A stretch of 60,687 nt of DNA from Planctomycetota bacterium. Its GTDB lineage: Bacteria > Planctomycetota > Planctomycetia > Gemmatales > Gemmataceae. This document shows, in pieces, positions 10,360-19,660 of this stretch (positions are counted from its first letter, which is position 1; the number at the start of each line of letters is the position of its first letter). The notes below the pieces were generated by a model. That model made no database searches and had not been told where the DNA came from. It saw nothing but the letters and a program-made list of their open reading frames with translations. The position numbers were made by a program, and so were the translations under genes. The DNA lies in NCBI GenBank assembly GCA_016872605.1, contig VGZI01000016.1, positions 1 through 60,687 of the forward strand, given 5' to 3'.

Positions 10360-11868
10360 ATGTCGATCCAGTCTGCTCGCATCGCCATTGTTTGCACAAC
10401 CTTCGGCTGTTGCCTGATCTACGCGGGTCTGACAACCTCGCAAGAGCTCATTCCCGCGCCGAGTCAGCCCGCCCAGCCTACGGGCGGCGCAGTTCCGAAG
10501 GGAGTGGAAGTGCTGGCTCGCGGTCCGGTGCATGAAGCATTCGCGTCGCCGTTGACGGAGCCGAAGCAGACACCGCTGATCGCCAAGAAGCCGCCGGCTC
10601 CGATCGACGAGTTGCCGCCCGAAGAACGTCCCGAGGGGGACGTGGTTTGGATCGGTGGCTATTGGGCCTGGGACGACGATCGCGCCGATTATCTTTGGGT
10701 TAGCGGATGCTGGCGAGCCAAGCCGGACGGCAAGGAGTGGGTCCCCGGTTATTGGCGTGAAGTTGGGGCGAACTATCAATGGGTTGGCGGTTTCTGGACC
10801 AATGCTCGTGAAGCCCGCGTCGATCCGATCACCTATTATCCGGAACCACCGGCGCCGCCCAACGTCGCCGGCCCAGGCGATCCTCCAGGCGCGGACATGT
10901 TCCATGTTCCCGGCTACTGGATGTGGAACGGCGGCCGCTACGTCTGGCGTGCCGGCTATTGGACGCGCGTACGCCCCGGCTATGTTTATGTCCCTTCACA
11001 GTATCGTTGGACGCCTCACGGCTATGTCTACGTCGCGGGCTATTGGGATTACGCCGTGTCGCGCCGCGGCGTGCTTTATGCACCGGTGACGGTCGATGTC
11101 GCTGTGGTTGGCGTCGGGTATCGCTACACGCCTTACTATGCCGTGCGCGACACGATCGTGCTCGATACACTCTTCGTGCGCCCCGCGTTCGGCGCTTACT
11201 ACTTCGGCGACTACTATGGGCCGCGCTATGTGGCGATCGGGTTCGAGCCATGCGTCGTGTACAGCCGGCGGCATTATGAACCGATCATCGTGTACCAGCG
11301 CTGGCATTATCGCGACAACCCGCGTTGGCACGACACGCAGATTACGCTGGTCGTGGAGCGCAACGCCGGTCGTGCGCCGGTGCCGCCGCGCACACTTGTG
11401 CAGCAAACGACAATCATCCGAAACACGACGAACGTGACGAATGTGACAAATGTGATCGCGCCGACGAAAACGGTAGTGGTAGCGCGAGGCGAAAAGGTCG
11501 TGCCACTCGACTCGACGGCCCGGGATCAGGTAGCGCGGACGACGGCGATGACGCAGCAGTCAGTTTCCGCAGAACGACGCCGAACGGAGTCTACCCCGAT
11601 GACCGGCGTTCTAACAACGCCGCGCACCAGTACACTGAATCTCACGCCGACGCCTACCGTCGGTTCCAGCGGCGTCGCCAAGACTCCTTCAATCGGCAAT
11701 CCCATGATTACTACCAAAGACCCCGCCAAGACCGGACCCACCATCAATCCCAAAGGGCCGAGCACCGGACCGAGCATCGGCTCACCTCCAATGCGCGACG
11801 GCGGCCGGGTGATTCCGAAGGACCGGCCCATCGACACGAAACGGCCGGATGACAAGAAGAAAAAGTGA
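10360..11868 (+). CDS. YXWGXW-repeat secreted protein
   Basis: A 502-residue protein. The start at 10360 is preferred over an upstream TTG at 10324 because AAGGAG lies 10 bases before it and a signal peptide follows directly ([20 protein letters not shown]). Residues about 85-250 hold repeated aromatic turns such as [33 protein letters not shown] and VAGYWDY, which define the YXWGXW repeat family common in planctomycetes and some proteobacteria. A Tyr/Arg-rich middle and a low-complexity Thr/Pro/Lys-rich tail (about 400-502) follow. Function is unknown; an envelope or extracellular location is inferred. It converges on csrA with a shared bidirectional terminator. Confidence 0.85.
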   Translation: MSIQSARIAIVCTTFGCCLIYAGLTTSQELIPAPSQPAQPTGGAVPKGVEVLARGPVHEAFASPLTEPKQTPLIAKKPPAPIDELPPEERPEGDVVWIGGYWAWDDDRADYLWVSGCWRAKPDGKEWVPGYWREVGANYQWVGGFWTNAREARVDPITYYPEPPAPPNVAGPGDPPGADMFHVPGYWMWNGGRYVWRAGYWTRVRPGYVYVPSQYRWTPHGYVYVAGYWDYAVSRRGVLYAPVTVDVAVVGVGYRYTPYYAVRDTIVLDTLFVRPAFGAYYFGDYYGPRYVAIGFEPCVVYSRRHYEPIIVYQRWHYRDNPRWHDTQITLVVERNAGRAPVPPRTLVQQTTIIRNTTNVTNVTNVIAPTKTVVVARGEKVVPLDSTARDQVARTTAMTQQSVSAERRRTESTPMTGVLTTPRTSTLNLTPTPTVGSSGVAKTPSIGNPMITTKDPAKTGPTINPKGPSTGPSIGSPPMRDGGRVIPKDRPIDTKRPDDKKKK

Positions 11869-11880
11869 TACCGAATCTGC

Positions 11881-11911
11881 TTAGCGCCCGCATGGCGCCA
11901 TGCGGGCGCAC
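11881..11911. repeat. REP-like palindrome, family A
   Basis: A near-perfect palindrome with centre CGCATGGCGCCATGCG and arms TTAGCGCC/GGGCGC. It sits between the YXWGXW stop codon and the terminator. Confidence 0.7.
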
Positions 11912-11934
11912 AAGGAAAATCGGGAAGCTCCAAC

Positions 11935-11968
11935 AAAAAAAGCTCACGCTTTCACGTGAGCTTTTGCG
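11935..11968. terminator. Bidirectional Rho-independent terminator
   Basis: A perfect 11-base stem (AAAAGCTCACG, 11938-11948, with CGTGAGCTTTT, 11955-11965) encloses a 6-base loop, with an A-run on the left arm and a T-run on the right. It can therefore end transcription from both sides, serving the YXWGXW gene on plus and csrA on minus. Confidence 0.85.
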
Positions 11969-12001
11969 GCGGTCGGACTCGCACGAGACGATCGTGCGGG
12001 A

Positions 12002-12202
12002 TCAACCCTTGGCCGCCAGGGCGGGTTTTTCCGCCGGAGGCGGGGCGTCTTTGTCGCCCAGGAGCTCCTGACGGAAGATCGGCACATCGCGCGGGGCTTC
12101 GATCCCCAGGCGAATCTTGCCGCGATCGATATCGACAACGGTGATGCAGATGTTGTCGTTGATGTAGATCTTCTCACCCAATTTTCTGCTCAGGACTAAC
12201 AT
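12002..12202 (-). CDS. csrA: CsrA carbon storage regulator
   Basis: A 66-residue RNA-binding translational regulator that binds GGA motifs in mRNA leaders. The start MLVLSRKLGEKIYI is the classic CsrA beginning. The core IRLGIEAPRDVPIFRQEL contains the conserved Arg in the FRQEL position used for RNA contact. A short Pro/Ala/Lys tail extends past the core. ATG at 12202 is chosen over upstream codons because GGAGGG stands 8 bases before it and homology begins exactly there. It is read divergently from the UvrC-like gene and ends at the shared terminator. No flagellar genes are nearby, so its targets are not suggested by context. Confidence 0.95.
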   Translation of the reverse strand: MLVLSRKLGEKIYINDNICITVVDIDRGKIRLGIEAPRDVPIFRQELLGDKDAPPPAEKPALAAKG

Positions 12203-12584
12203 TTCGCTTCCCTCCTTCGAGCGATGCCGAATTGACTGGGTCCGCCTCAATTGTAGCTCATGAATCAATCCGAGCGCGGTCCCGCGAGGATTCTTTCCTC
12301 GCAAATTGAATTTCGAAAATGCAATTTCGATACCACATGCGCGACTGGACCGCGGAGCGTTGTCGCGCCGTCGTCTCAACTCATTCATGAGCTTATCTTT
12401 CTGATCTTTAGAAAAAACTGGGATTTTCTTGAGATTCGTGTGAAGTTAATCTGGGGAGATGTCAACTTGACAGAATCGAGCACCGGCCCGAGCAGAATTG
12501 GACAAGTGGACACTTAGCCGTTTTCGTTTAGCATTCCCTTGGCGCCGCGCGAGCGCTAAACGCATACAGGGAAGGGTCGCCGTC
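12203..12584. other. Divergent intergenic region with family A palindrome at 12525-12562
   Basis: A 382-base region between csrA (minus) and the UvrC-like gene (plus). It must hold promoters for both, but no clear consensus pair was found. A family A palindrome (CGTTTAGC ... GCGCTAAACG) occupies 12525-12562, directly before the ribosome binding site of the UvrC-like gene. Confidence 0.55.
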
Positions 12585-13730
12585 GTGACTCAGTTATTCC
12601 AGGATGGCCGATTTGTCGATCTTGGCTCGTCTGCCTATCTTCCGCACGACTTCCCGGTGCGGACGTCCCGCGTCGACGCTGCCAAGCCGTCGGAGCTTCG
12701 CGCCCACGTTCGCATGTTGGCGCCATCGCAGCCAGGCGTATACGGCATGCTTGACGACGATGAGCAATTGATCTACGTCGGTAAGGCGAAGAATCTGCGC
12801 GTTCGGCTTCAGAGCTACTTCCGCCGCAAGGGCCGTCCTGCCAAAGCGGGCCGGATCGTCGCGCGAGCGCGGAGCATTCTGTGGGAAGTGTTGCCCAGCG
12901 AGTTCGCCAGCTTGTTGCGCGAGTTGGAGCTAATCCGTCGTTGGCGGCCACGCTTCAACGTGCAGGGGCAGCCGCTGCGTCGCCGACTGACGTTCGTGTG
13001 TTTGGGCCGCGCGCCGGCGCCCTACCTCTACCTGTCGCGTCAGTTGACATCGCAGGTGCAGGCGGCGTTCGGGCCGGTTACGGCCGGCTCGTACGCGCTC
13101 CATGCCGTCCGTCGCCTTAACGACTGGTTCAAACTGCGTGACTGCCCGCAGCCTCAGGAGATGATCTTTCCCGATCAGGGCGATCTCTTCCCCGGCGTTC
13201 GGCCCGCGGGGTGTCTACGACTCGAAATCGGAACGTGTCTCGGTCCTTGCACCGGAACCTGCGAGCGGGGCGATTATCATCTGCAAACCAGGCGTTGCCG
13301 TGCGTTCCTGGCGGGGCACGACTTGACGCCATTGGATGAAATGCACGCCGAGATGGAAGCCGCGGCCCAGGCGCAGGAGTTCGAACGTGCCGCCGCGTTG
13401 CGCGATCGGTGGTCGGCGGTGGCGTGGCTGGCGGAGCGATTGCAGCGCGTGCGCAAAGCACACCGCGAGTTGTCTTTCATTTATCCCGTCACGGGCGTCG
13501 ACGGGACGACGCTGTGGTATCTCATCCACGGCGCTCGCACGGTTTCCGTCGTCGAGTCGCCGCGCGACGCGGACACCCGGCGAATCGCGGACGCGCAGAT
13601 AAAGGCGGTGTATCGCGGTGGGGCCGATCTGCTCGACACCTACGAGCATGCCGACAGCATGATGATCGTCATGCAGTGGTTTCGCAAGCATCCGAAGGAG
13701 CGTGAAAAATGTCTGTCACCGACTCAATGA
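12585..13730 (+). CDS. Short UvrC-like GIY-YIG nuclease
   Basis: About 381 residues. It has an N-terminal GIY-YIG nuclease domain (GVYGMLDDDEQLIYVGKAKN, residues about 50-72, with an ExxLLRELELI segment after it). A UVR-type helical region (MEAAAQAQEFERAAALRDRW) lies near residue 285. UvrC, which makes the dual incision in nucleotide excision repair, is usually near 600 residues. This protein lacks the C-terminal RNase H-like and HhH half, so it resembles Cho or a UvrC paralogue able to make only the 3' cut (inference). GTG at 12585 is favoured by AGGGAAGGG 6-14 bases upstream. An upstream ATG at 12498 would place the REP palindrome inside the coding sequence. Confidence 0.85.
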   Translation: MTQLFQDGRFVDLGSSAYLPHDFPVRTSRVDAAKPSELRAHVRMLAPSQPGVYGMLDDDEQLIYVGKAKNLRVRLQSYFRRKGRPAKAGRIVARARSILWEVLPSEFASLLRELELIRRWRPRFNVQGQPLRRRLTFVCLGRAPAPYLYLSRQLTSQVQAAFGPVTAGSYALHAVRRLNDWFKLRDCPQPQEMIFPDQGDLFPGVRPAGCLRLEIGTCLGPCTGTCERGDYHLQTRRCRAFLAGHDLTPLDEMHAEMEAAAQAQEFERAAALRDRWSAVAWLAERLQRVRKAHRELSFIYPVTGVDGTTLWYLIHGARTVSVVESPRDADTRRIADAQIKAVYRGGADLLDTYEHADSMMIVMQWFRKHPKEREKCLSPTQ

Positions 13731-13909
13731 ACATTTCAGTAATCTGAACGTTTCGTAATCAGAGGTACGTATCCATGCGCGTCTCGAGTTCGTGATTCTT
13801 CTTGTTCCCCATCCAGCACTGGATTATCATAGATCACAATTTCTGCTGCTGTCGCTGAACCGTTCGTGATGCAAGCTGATTCCACGATCTCAAACGGAAG
13901 AAACCTCTC

Positions 13910-16630
13910 ATGAGCATCCGCATTGAATGTCCGTCTTGCAACACGCCGAACACCGTGGACGAGGACGATGTTGGCAGCAAGGTCCGCTGCCGAAAGTGCA
14001 AGGAAAAATTCACCGTGCCGGCCGGCAAGAAATCGCGCGACGAGGACGACGAAGCCTCGGTGCAGGAAGGCCGCAAGGTAAAAAGCAAGCCCGCGGCGCG
14101 CAACCAAGTGGATGACGATGACCAGGACGCAGACGATCGTCCCGGGCCAAAAAAGAAAACTGCACCGAAAGCAAAGGAAACGGCCGGCGGCATGGGCATG
14201 ATCCTCGTGCTGGGCGGCGTCGCCGCCGTGTTTTTCGTTCTCGCAATCGGCGCGCTCGGCATCGGCGGCTACTTCTGGTACCGCTCCAAGGCTGCCGAGA
14301 CCGAAGTGCTGCTCGCACAAGCGGGCGACAAAAAGAACGATCCGAATGAAGAGAAGAAGGGCAAGGAGGAAAACAAAAAGGAGGAGGAGAAGCTCGAACC
14401 AAAGGAGGACAAGAAGGACCCGGTTGACATGAAGGATCCGGACGAGTTCAAGAAAAAAGACCCCAATCCACCGGCCAAGAAAGATCCCGATATCAAGAAG
14501 ATTCCCGAGCCTGACCCAAAGACGCCAAAGCTCGATCCGCTTCCGTCGCTGCTGCAGCGCGTACGGAATGCGACGGTGCATGTGCGCGCGATGAGGCCCA
14601 ACGGCCAATGGCTCGAAGGCAGCGGGTTCTTCGTCGAGAACCAGTACGTGATCACCAATGCTCACGTGCTAGGCATGCTGGAGCCGGGCGCGCCGGAGCC
14701 AGTTCGAATTGAAGTGACCCTGTACGGCGGCCAGGCTAATGAACAGACCATCCCCGCCGCCGGGCCAACCGTTGATCGCGCTAACGACCTGGCGACGCTA
14801 CGATTTTTCATAGGCAATGCGCCGGCGCCATTGGCCATGGAGGATCCATCGAAGATCGCCGTCACCCAAAGAGTGCAAGTCGTCGGGTATCCCTTCGGTC
14901 GAGAAAAACGCAAAGACCCAACGTTCTCGGACACCACGGTCAGCCAGATCAAGAAGAACAAGGCCAACGCCGTCGAAGAGATCGAGTTCAACGGCGGCAT
15001 GAGCCCCGGCCACTCGGGCGGTCCCGTCGTCACCAGCGAGGGCAAGGTCGTCGGCGTTGCGCTCGGCGCAGTTAAGGACACCAACGTACATCTGGCCATT
15101 CCGACCGACGCGGTGAAGCGGCTCTTGAACGGCCGAATGGGCGAGATCGTGTTCGGTCAGGCGAACGTGGGACTCAAGAAAACGGTCTTTCCCGCCGACG
15201 TGCCCCTGATCGATCCGAAGCAGCGCATCCGCACGGTGCGTTTCGAATCGTGGACCGGCAACGCAGCGCCGGCCCGCGAGTATTCGTACGCGGAGCCGAA
15301 GCCGATGCCTGGCGATGGGCCGCATTCCGTGGGGCCGACCATCGTCAAAACGCCGACGTCGGCGCGCGGCAACATCAGCGTGCCGACGGTTGTTCCCTCG
15401 GGCCAAGTTGTCTGGGTTCAGGCCATCGCCACGCTGGACGACAATTCCAAGCAGTGGAGCGCCGCCGCCATTTTGCCGACTCCGAAAGGCGACTACGACA
15501 AGAAGCCGATCAATCTAACAGCCAACCTCCAGAACCCGAAAGATCGTACGCTCGATTTGAAGTACACGCTTCAGATGGGTGACAAGGGACCATTGGCCAA
15601 CAATACGTCTCACTTGTACATCCTGGAATCGATGACGCCGCAAGCCGAGGGCGCGATCATGCGCACCGGGTTTGGAACGATCATCTTCTCCGGCGGCCCG
15701 AATGCCGCTCGCTTCAATGCCGCGCGGGAGGTCACCCGCTCGATTCCGACGACGTATGCGCTCGACGCGACCGGCAAGGTCGCCGTGAATGGCCGAACCT
15801 ATCGCGCGGCGCCTGTGAACACGCCCAAGGACCAGCGCGACGCCGCCATCGAACACGTCGTCCAAATCGGCATCGCCCATGAATTGACCATGATGCCTTT
15901 CCCCAATCGCCAGGTGCAGCCCGGCGAGAGCTGGAAAGTTCCGGCCTCTGTCGTCGTCATGAACAAGGCGAACAAGTCGGACGAGATTCGTTTCCTCCTG
16001 AACTGCACGTACGAGGGGATTTCCAAGGGCGCCAAGGCCGAGGCGGTCATCGCCGTCACCGCCAACGTCCGTCCGACCAATCGCGAGTTCGCTTTCTTTG
16101 ACAGCGACTTGGCCGGCACGATAGGCGTCGACCCGGGCGGAGCGTTCGTCTCCTCAGCGCGGCTCAAAGTGACGTCCATTCCTGACGCCGCCAAGCAGGA
16201 CCGTTTCGCGCTCGAAATCGAAGCATCGCGAGTCGCCGGCAATACGCGCAATATTCAGTTGCCACAGGAGCCAAAAACGACCGATCCGCCCAAGGATCCG
16301 AAAATTGCCAAGAAGGTCATTCTGGATCAAAAGGGCATTCTCGCAGCGAATGACCCGATTGACCCCTCGCTCAGCACTCCCAAGCAGAAGGCCCATTACA
16401 AAATGTTTCAGGTCCCGATGCAGGCCGGCAAAACCTATCACATCGAAGTAAAGCTCGGCGCGGCATTCGATTCGCTCATCAAAATCCAGGCGCCGACCGG
16501 CGCCTTCCTGGGCCAGGAGAAGCACCGCACCAACTTCCGCGCGCCCGCGAACGGAGTTTTCCGTGTTTACATCGTCGCGGCCAACCATCGCACGGGACAG
16601 TTTCACCTTGTAGTCACGGAGAATCCGTAG
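13910..16630 (+). CDS. Membrane-anchored trypsin-like protease with N-terminal MJ0042 zinc ribbon
   Basis: A 906-residue protein. Residues 7-33 form an MJ0042-type zinc ribbon (IECPSCNTPN ... VRCRKCKEKF). An acidic/basic linker and one transmembrane helix (about 98-122, ILVLGGVAAVFFVLAIGALG) follow. After a Lys/Glu/Pro linker comes a trypsin-like domain with His252 (ITNAHV), Asp293 (RANDLATL) and Ser369 (SPGHSGGP), so the triad looks complete. The C-terminal end (about 805-906) resembles a pre-peptidase C-terminal beta domain (YHIEVKLGAAFDSLIKI ... FRVYIVAAN). The topology suggests a cytosolic zinc ribbon and an external protease. ATG at 13910 has a purine-rich GGAAGAAA upstream. Substrate is unknown. 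Confidence 0.85.
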   Translation: MSIRIECPSCNTPNTVDEDDVGSKVRCRKCKEKFTVPAGKKSRDEDDEASVQEGRKVKSKPAARNQVDDDDQDADDRPGPKKKTAPKAKETAGGMGMILVLGGVAAVFFVLAIGALGIGGYFWYRSKAAETEVLLAQAGDKKNDPNEEKKGKEENKKEEEKLEPKEDKKDPVDMKDPDEFKKKDPNPPAKKDPDIKKIPEPDPKTPKLDPLPSLLQRVRNATVHVRAMRPNGQWLEGSGFFVENQYVITNAHVLGMLEPGAPEPVRIEVTLYGGQANEQTIPAAGPTVDRANDLATLRFFIGNAPAPLAMEDPSKIAVTQRVQVVGYPFGREKRKDPTFSDTTVSQIKKNKANAVEEIEFNGGMSPGHSGGPVVTSEGKVVGVALGAVKDTNVHLAIPTDAVKRLLNGRMGEIVFGQANVGLKKTVFPADVPLIDPKQRIRTVRFESWTGNAAPAREYSYAEPKPMPGDGPHSVGPTIVKTPTSARGNISVPTVVPSGQVVWVQAIATLDDNSKQWSAAAILPTPKGDYDKKPINLTANLQNPKDRTLDLKYTLQMGDKGPLANNTSHLYILESMTPQAEGAIMRTGFGTIIFSGGPNAARFNAAREVTRSIPTTYALDATGKVAVNGRTYRAAPVNTPKDQRDAAIEHVVQIGIAHELTMMPFPNRQVQPGESWKVPASVVVMNKANKSDEIRFLLNCTYEGISKGAKAEAVIAVTANVRPTNREFAFFDSDLAGTIGVDPGGAFVSSARLKVTSIPDAAKQDRFALEIEASRVAGNTRNIQLPQEPKTTDPPKDPKIAKKVILDQKGILAANDPIDPSLSTPKQKAHYKMFQVPMQAGKTYHIEVKLGAAFDSLIKIQAPTGAFLGQEKHRTNFRAPANGVFRVYIVAANHRTGQFHLVVTENP

Positions 16631-16643
16631 CGATTTGTTTCAC

Positions 16644-16691
16644 CCGAGCGCGCAGCGCGAGCACGTGCACCGGCTCGCGCTGTGTGCTCGG
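16644..16691. repeat. Long GC-rich hairpin between convergent genes
   Basis: Arms CCGAGCGCGCAGCGCGAGC (16644-16662) and GCTCGCGCTGTGTGCTCGG (16673-16691) pair along 19 bases with two G-U pairs and a 10-base loop. There is no T-run, so it is not a classic terminator. It lies just past the protease stop codon. Confidence 0.65.
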
Positions 16692-16711
16692 CGAGGCGTT
16701 CTCGAAAATGG

Positions 16712-17209
16712 CTACTGCTTGTCCTTGATCCGCTCGCGAAGCTTTGCGACGAGCGACGCACGCGATGCGGGTTCCGGCTTCTTCGGCGGTTCCGGCGGCG
16801 GCGTTTCAGGTTTCGCTTCCGATACCGGCTCTGCCGGCGCCGCGTGGGCCGGGGCTGCTGGCGCATCCGCAATCGCCGCAGGCGCTGCCTTCCCGAATAT
16901 CTCCTCTAGTTCCGGGTCCTTCAGCTCGCGCGTGATCGCCACGAACGTCAACTGCGCGTACGGAACCAGAATCGCCCGGCCCGTGTCCTGCGTCCCCGCC
17001 AATCGGCCGCGCAAGATCATGAAGTCCGGTTCGAGGCGGACGATCTTTTGCACGACGATTTCCACTCCCGTCGTCAAGCCGAGCGCGATCGCATCGTGCA
17101 GGCTCCCAGGAATGCGGCGAATCATCGCGATCCATGCTTCATTGGCGTTCATAAGTAGTCCATAGTCCCCAGTCGGTTGATCGTAGATCGCCGGTGGATT
17201 CATCGGCAC
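16712..17209 (-). CDS. Conserved hypothetical protein with Pro/Ala-rich tail
   Basis: A 165-residue protein of unknown function. Residues 15-95 look like a compact globular domain (WIAMIRRIPGSLHDAIALGL, then LEPDFMILRGRLAGTQDTGR and ILVPYAQLTFVAI). About 50 residues of Pro/Ala/Glu linker and a basic C-terminal helix (SLVAKLRERIKDKQ) follow. There is no signal peptide or membrane segment. The RGRLAG...GRAILVPY segment is reminiscent of small beta-barrel proteins, but that is only an impression. Start codons at 17209 and 17203 are both possible and no strong ribosome site separates them. It converges with the protease. Confidence 0.65.
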   Translation of the reverse strand: MPMNPPAIYDQPTGDYGLLMNANEAWIAMIRRIPGSLHDAIALGLTTGVEIVVQKIVRLEPDFMILRGRLAGTQDTGRAILVPYAQLTFVAITRELKDPELEEIFGKAAPAAIADAPAAPAHAAPAEPVSEAKPETPPPEPPKKPEPASRASLVAKLRERIKDKQ

Positions 17210-17290
17210 GGTATCGTTTGTTGTAAGGCAGCGAATGCCAACTGACTACGGACTACGGACCGCGGGCTATGGTCTGCATACAAAAGCCCG

Positions 17291-18757
17291 ATGAACGACG
17301 TTTGGCCCGGCATCTGTGCGGCGGCGGCGCTGATCGCGCTGCTCGTACTCATCATCCGCTACCAGGTCCACTCGTTCATCGCACTGCTCATCGTCAGCCT
17401 CGGCCTGGGTCTCGCGGCTGGACTGCCCCCCGCGAAAGTCGTCGATGCCGTCAGCAAAGGCATCGCGGACATACTGCGTGAAGTGCTCTTGCTGCTCGCT
17501 CTCGGCGCGATGCTCGGGCGGATGCTAGAAACCTCTGGTGCGGCCGAACTCATCGCCCGGCGCATCATCGACGCTTTCGGTCAGAAGAACACGTCGTTCG
17601 CCATCCTGGTTGCAGCGTATCTCATCGGCATTCCGATTCTGTTCAACGTCGGCTTTCTGGTGCTGATCCCGATCATCTGGCGGCTGCAGCGCGAGACGAA
17701 GGACAGCCTGTTGTTCTTTTTGTTGCCGTTGTCATTCAGCCTGGGCATCACGCACTCGCTGGTGCCGCCGCATCCGGGCATCGTCGGCGCAGTGACCAAC
17801 ATTGCCGGCGCGGCGAACTCCGGGCGCGTCATGGTCGAGACGATCATCTTTGGCATCGCGCTGAGCTTCGTGTTGGCGCTCGTCGGCTGGTTTGGTCCGG
17901 GACGATTTTGGGCGCATCGCCAGTTCGTCGAAGCGCCGGCCAACGAATCGACGACGCCCAATCCTGCCGCTCAGACGACGGCCATCACAAACAGCACGCC
18001 AACCGCCGCATCGCCACCTGAGGATCTACCAGAGAAAGCGCAATCGCTGACGCTGGCACTGGCGATCGTACTGGCCCCGCTCGTCTTGAGCATCGTCGGT
18101 TTCGGGGCGAACCTGCTGCATGATCTGAGCCGACTGCCAGCGTGGATGACCGAACCAATGTTCCGCGCGGAACATTGGACAAGTCACAGCCTGCTCGATT
18201 GGATGCAGTTTCTAGGCAAACCGACTGTCGCGCTCTTGGTCCCGACAGCGCTGGCGTTCGGGTGCTACGGGCTGGGCCGCGGCTGGTCGCAAGCCCAGTT
18301 GGCCAAGCTCACCAACGACTCGCTCGCCGACGTCGGCGGCATGGTGTTCCTCTTTGGAGCGGCGGGCGGATTCAAGGAGGTCATCGTGCAGACCGGCGTC
18401 GGCGACTACATTCAGGCGCAGACGAGACAACTTCCCCTCTCCCCGGTCGGCGTGGGCTTCATCGTCGCCGGGCTCATGCGCATCGCCCTAGGCTCGGCGA
18501 CCGCCGCCATCCTCACCGCATCGGCATTGCTCGGCCGAGTCGCCGCCGATCTGCCCGGACTCGAAACGCTGCTCGTCCTCTCCGTCGCTTGCGGCGTCAC
18601 CGTCGGCACGCAACCCGCCGACAGCGGCTTCTGGATGGTCAAAGAGTACGGCAATCTCTCGGAGACCGACGTCATGCTCAAGTTCAATGTCTGCCGGTTT
18701 CTGATGGCGCTGACGGGATTGGCGATTCTGCTGGTCGCGGAGGCGGTGTTGGCGTAG
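17291..18757 (+). CDS. gntP: GntP-family gluconate:H+ symporter
   Basis: A 488-residue polytopic membrane permease of the GntP family, expected to import gluconate or a related sugar acid with protons. Typical features are the start with two hydrophobic helices (VHSFIALLIVSLGLGLAAGL), the LALGAMLGRMLETSGAAELIA segment and IGIPILFNVGFLVLIPI. Also present are SLVPPHPGIVG and, near the end, ASALLGR...GTQPADSGFWMVKEY. A Pro/Thr-rich hydrophilic stretch at about 216-245 enlarges the central loop. There is no gluconate kinase or dehydratase beside it, so the substrate is inferred from family only. Confidence 0.9.
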   Translation: MNDVWPGICAAAALIALLVLIIRYQVHSFIALLIVSLGLGLAAGLPPAKVVDAVSKGIADILREVLLLLALGAMLGRMLETSGAAELIARRIIDAFGQKNTSFAILVAAYLIGIPILFNVGFLVLIPIIWRLQRETKDSLLFFLLPLSFSLGITHSLVPPHPGIVGAVTNIAGAANSGRVMVETIIFGIALSFVLALVGWFGPGRFWAHRQFVEAPANESTTPNPAAQTTAITNSTPTAASPPEDLPEKAQSLTLALAIVLAPLVLSIVGFGANLLHDLSRLPAWMTEPMFRAEHWTSHSLLDWMQFLGKPTVALLVPTALAFGCYGLGRGWSQAQLAKLTNDSLADVGGMVFLFGAAGGFKEVIVQTGVGDYIQAQTRQLPLSPVGVGFIVAGLMRIALGSATAAILTASALLGRVAADLPGLETLLVLSVACGVTVGTQPADSGFWMVKEYGNLSETDVMLKFNVCRFLMALTGLAILLVAEAVLA

Positions 18758-18773
18758 CGGCTGAAAAACATCG

Positions 18774-18802
18774 TTGAGAACCGGGCGAAAACGAGGTAAA
18801 AT
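18774..18802 (+). promoter_or_regulatory. Candidate sigma-70-like promoter for the selA operon
   Basis: TTGAGA at 18774-18779 and TAAAAT at 18797-18802 are separated by 17 bases. The -10 ends 26 bases before the first gene at 18829. This is the best consensus match in the region. Confidence 0.45.
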
Positions 18803-18828
18803 ATCCGCGAACGGTTGATTTCCGGAGT

Positions 18829-19104
18829 ATGCCTATGCAAGAGCACGAAATCGAAGAACGCCTGGATGTGCTGGAGAAAAAAGTCGAAGACTTGGCTGCT
18901 GAACTGCAAGACGTGAAGAACCACGGCGAGGAAGAGCCCAAGCTTATTCCCGGGGCCGAGTTTGACTTCGTGCCTTCGGCGCCGCAAAAGGTGATCGCGC
19001 GAGGGGTGGCCAAGATCATTCGCGTCGGCAAGGCCCCCGACGATCTCGGACTTTCGGCACGCGAATGGGAGTTGCTCTCTGCCGACGGGGACGAACATGC
19101 CTGA
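18829..19104 (+). CDS. Small coiled-coil hypothetical protein upstream of selA
   Basis: A 91-residue protein. Residues 4-33 are a strongly predicted coiled coil (EHEIEERLDVLEKKVEDLAA). A short globular part with KVIARGVAKIIRVGKAPDDLG follows. A second ATG six bases downstream is equally possible, and GGAG lies about 7 bases before 18829. It overlaps the next gene by 8 bases, so the two are probably translationally coupled. No family is recognised. The acidic coiled coil suggests a partner-binding subunit for the product of the next gene (inference). Confidence 0.65.
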   Translation: MPMQEHEIEERLDVLEKKVEDLAAELQDVKNHGEEEPKLIPGAEFDFVPSAPQKVIARGVAKIIRVGKAPDDLGLSAREWELLSADGDEHA

Positions 19105-19660
19105 CAAGTCGTGGTACGAGACGGTGGATGGCGCCTCGCTTCTCCAAGGAGATATCCTTGTCGGATGTCCGGTGACGATAATCACCGGTCCGTGGAATTG
19201 TCCGTTCAATTTCCAAGAGACTGCGTTCGAGACGCTTGAAGCAACTGTGATCGTGTTGACGCAAAGCTGCGACCTCGAAAACGACAAAGTTGAGTTCGTG
19301 CTTCTCGCTCCTGTCACGGAGTGGGCGTCCATGGTTCGGCAGGAAATCCAGGCAGGCAACTCCGCTGTCAAGTCGCGTGATTTTCGTCGCAAACTCGTTG
19401 ACGGCGCGATTCCGGGACTCTCCCTGCCTCACAAGCACGATGCCTTACCCAAGCTGGAATGGTCGGTGGTGAATTTCCGCCGTCTTTACACTCTTCCCAA
19501 GTCGTTCTTGCAACAGTATGCACAATCGCAAGGACTCCGGTTGCGATTGCGTTCGCCGTATCGCGAGCATTTGGCGCAAGCATTTGCTCGGTATTTCATG
19601 CGCGTGGGTTTGCCGTACGATGCGAAAGCGTTCGAAAAAGAAGGGGAAGTCATCCCATGA
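19097..19660 (+). CDS. Hypothetical protein with LTQSCDLEN motif, coupled to selA
   Basis: A 187-residue soluble protein. It starts MPDKSWYETVDGASLLQGDI and has a central strand IVLTQSCDLENDKVEFVLLA at about 50-70. Proteins with this T/SQSCDL-type motif occur as uncharacterised partners of small coiled-coil genes in many bacteria, sometimes near mobile or defence genes; this is recollection, not a search. The gene overlaps the preceding one by 8 bases, and its TGA overlaps the selA ATG in an ATGA junction (19657-19660), so all three genes look like one transcript. The Cys in SCDL is the only obvious candidate reactive residue. Confidence 0.7.
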   Translation: MPDKSWYETVDGASLLQGDILVGCPVTIITGPWNCPFNFQETAFETLEATVIVLTQSCDLENDKVEFVLLAPVTEWASMVRQEIQAGNSAVKSRDFRRKLVDGAIPGLSLPHKHDALPKLEWSVVNFRRLYTLPKSFLQQYAQSQGLRLRLRSPYREHLAQAFARYFMRVGLPYDAKAFEKEGEVIP

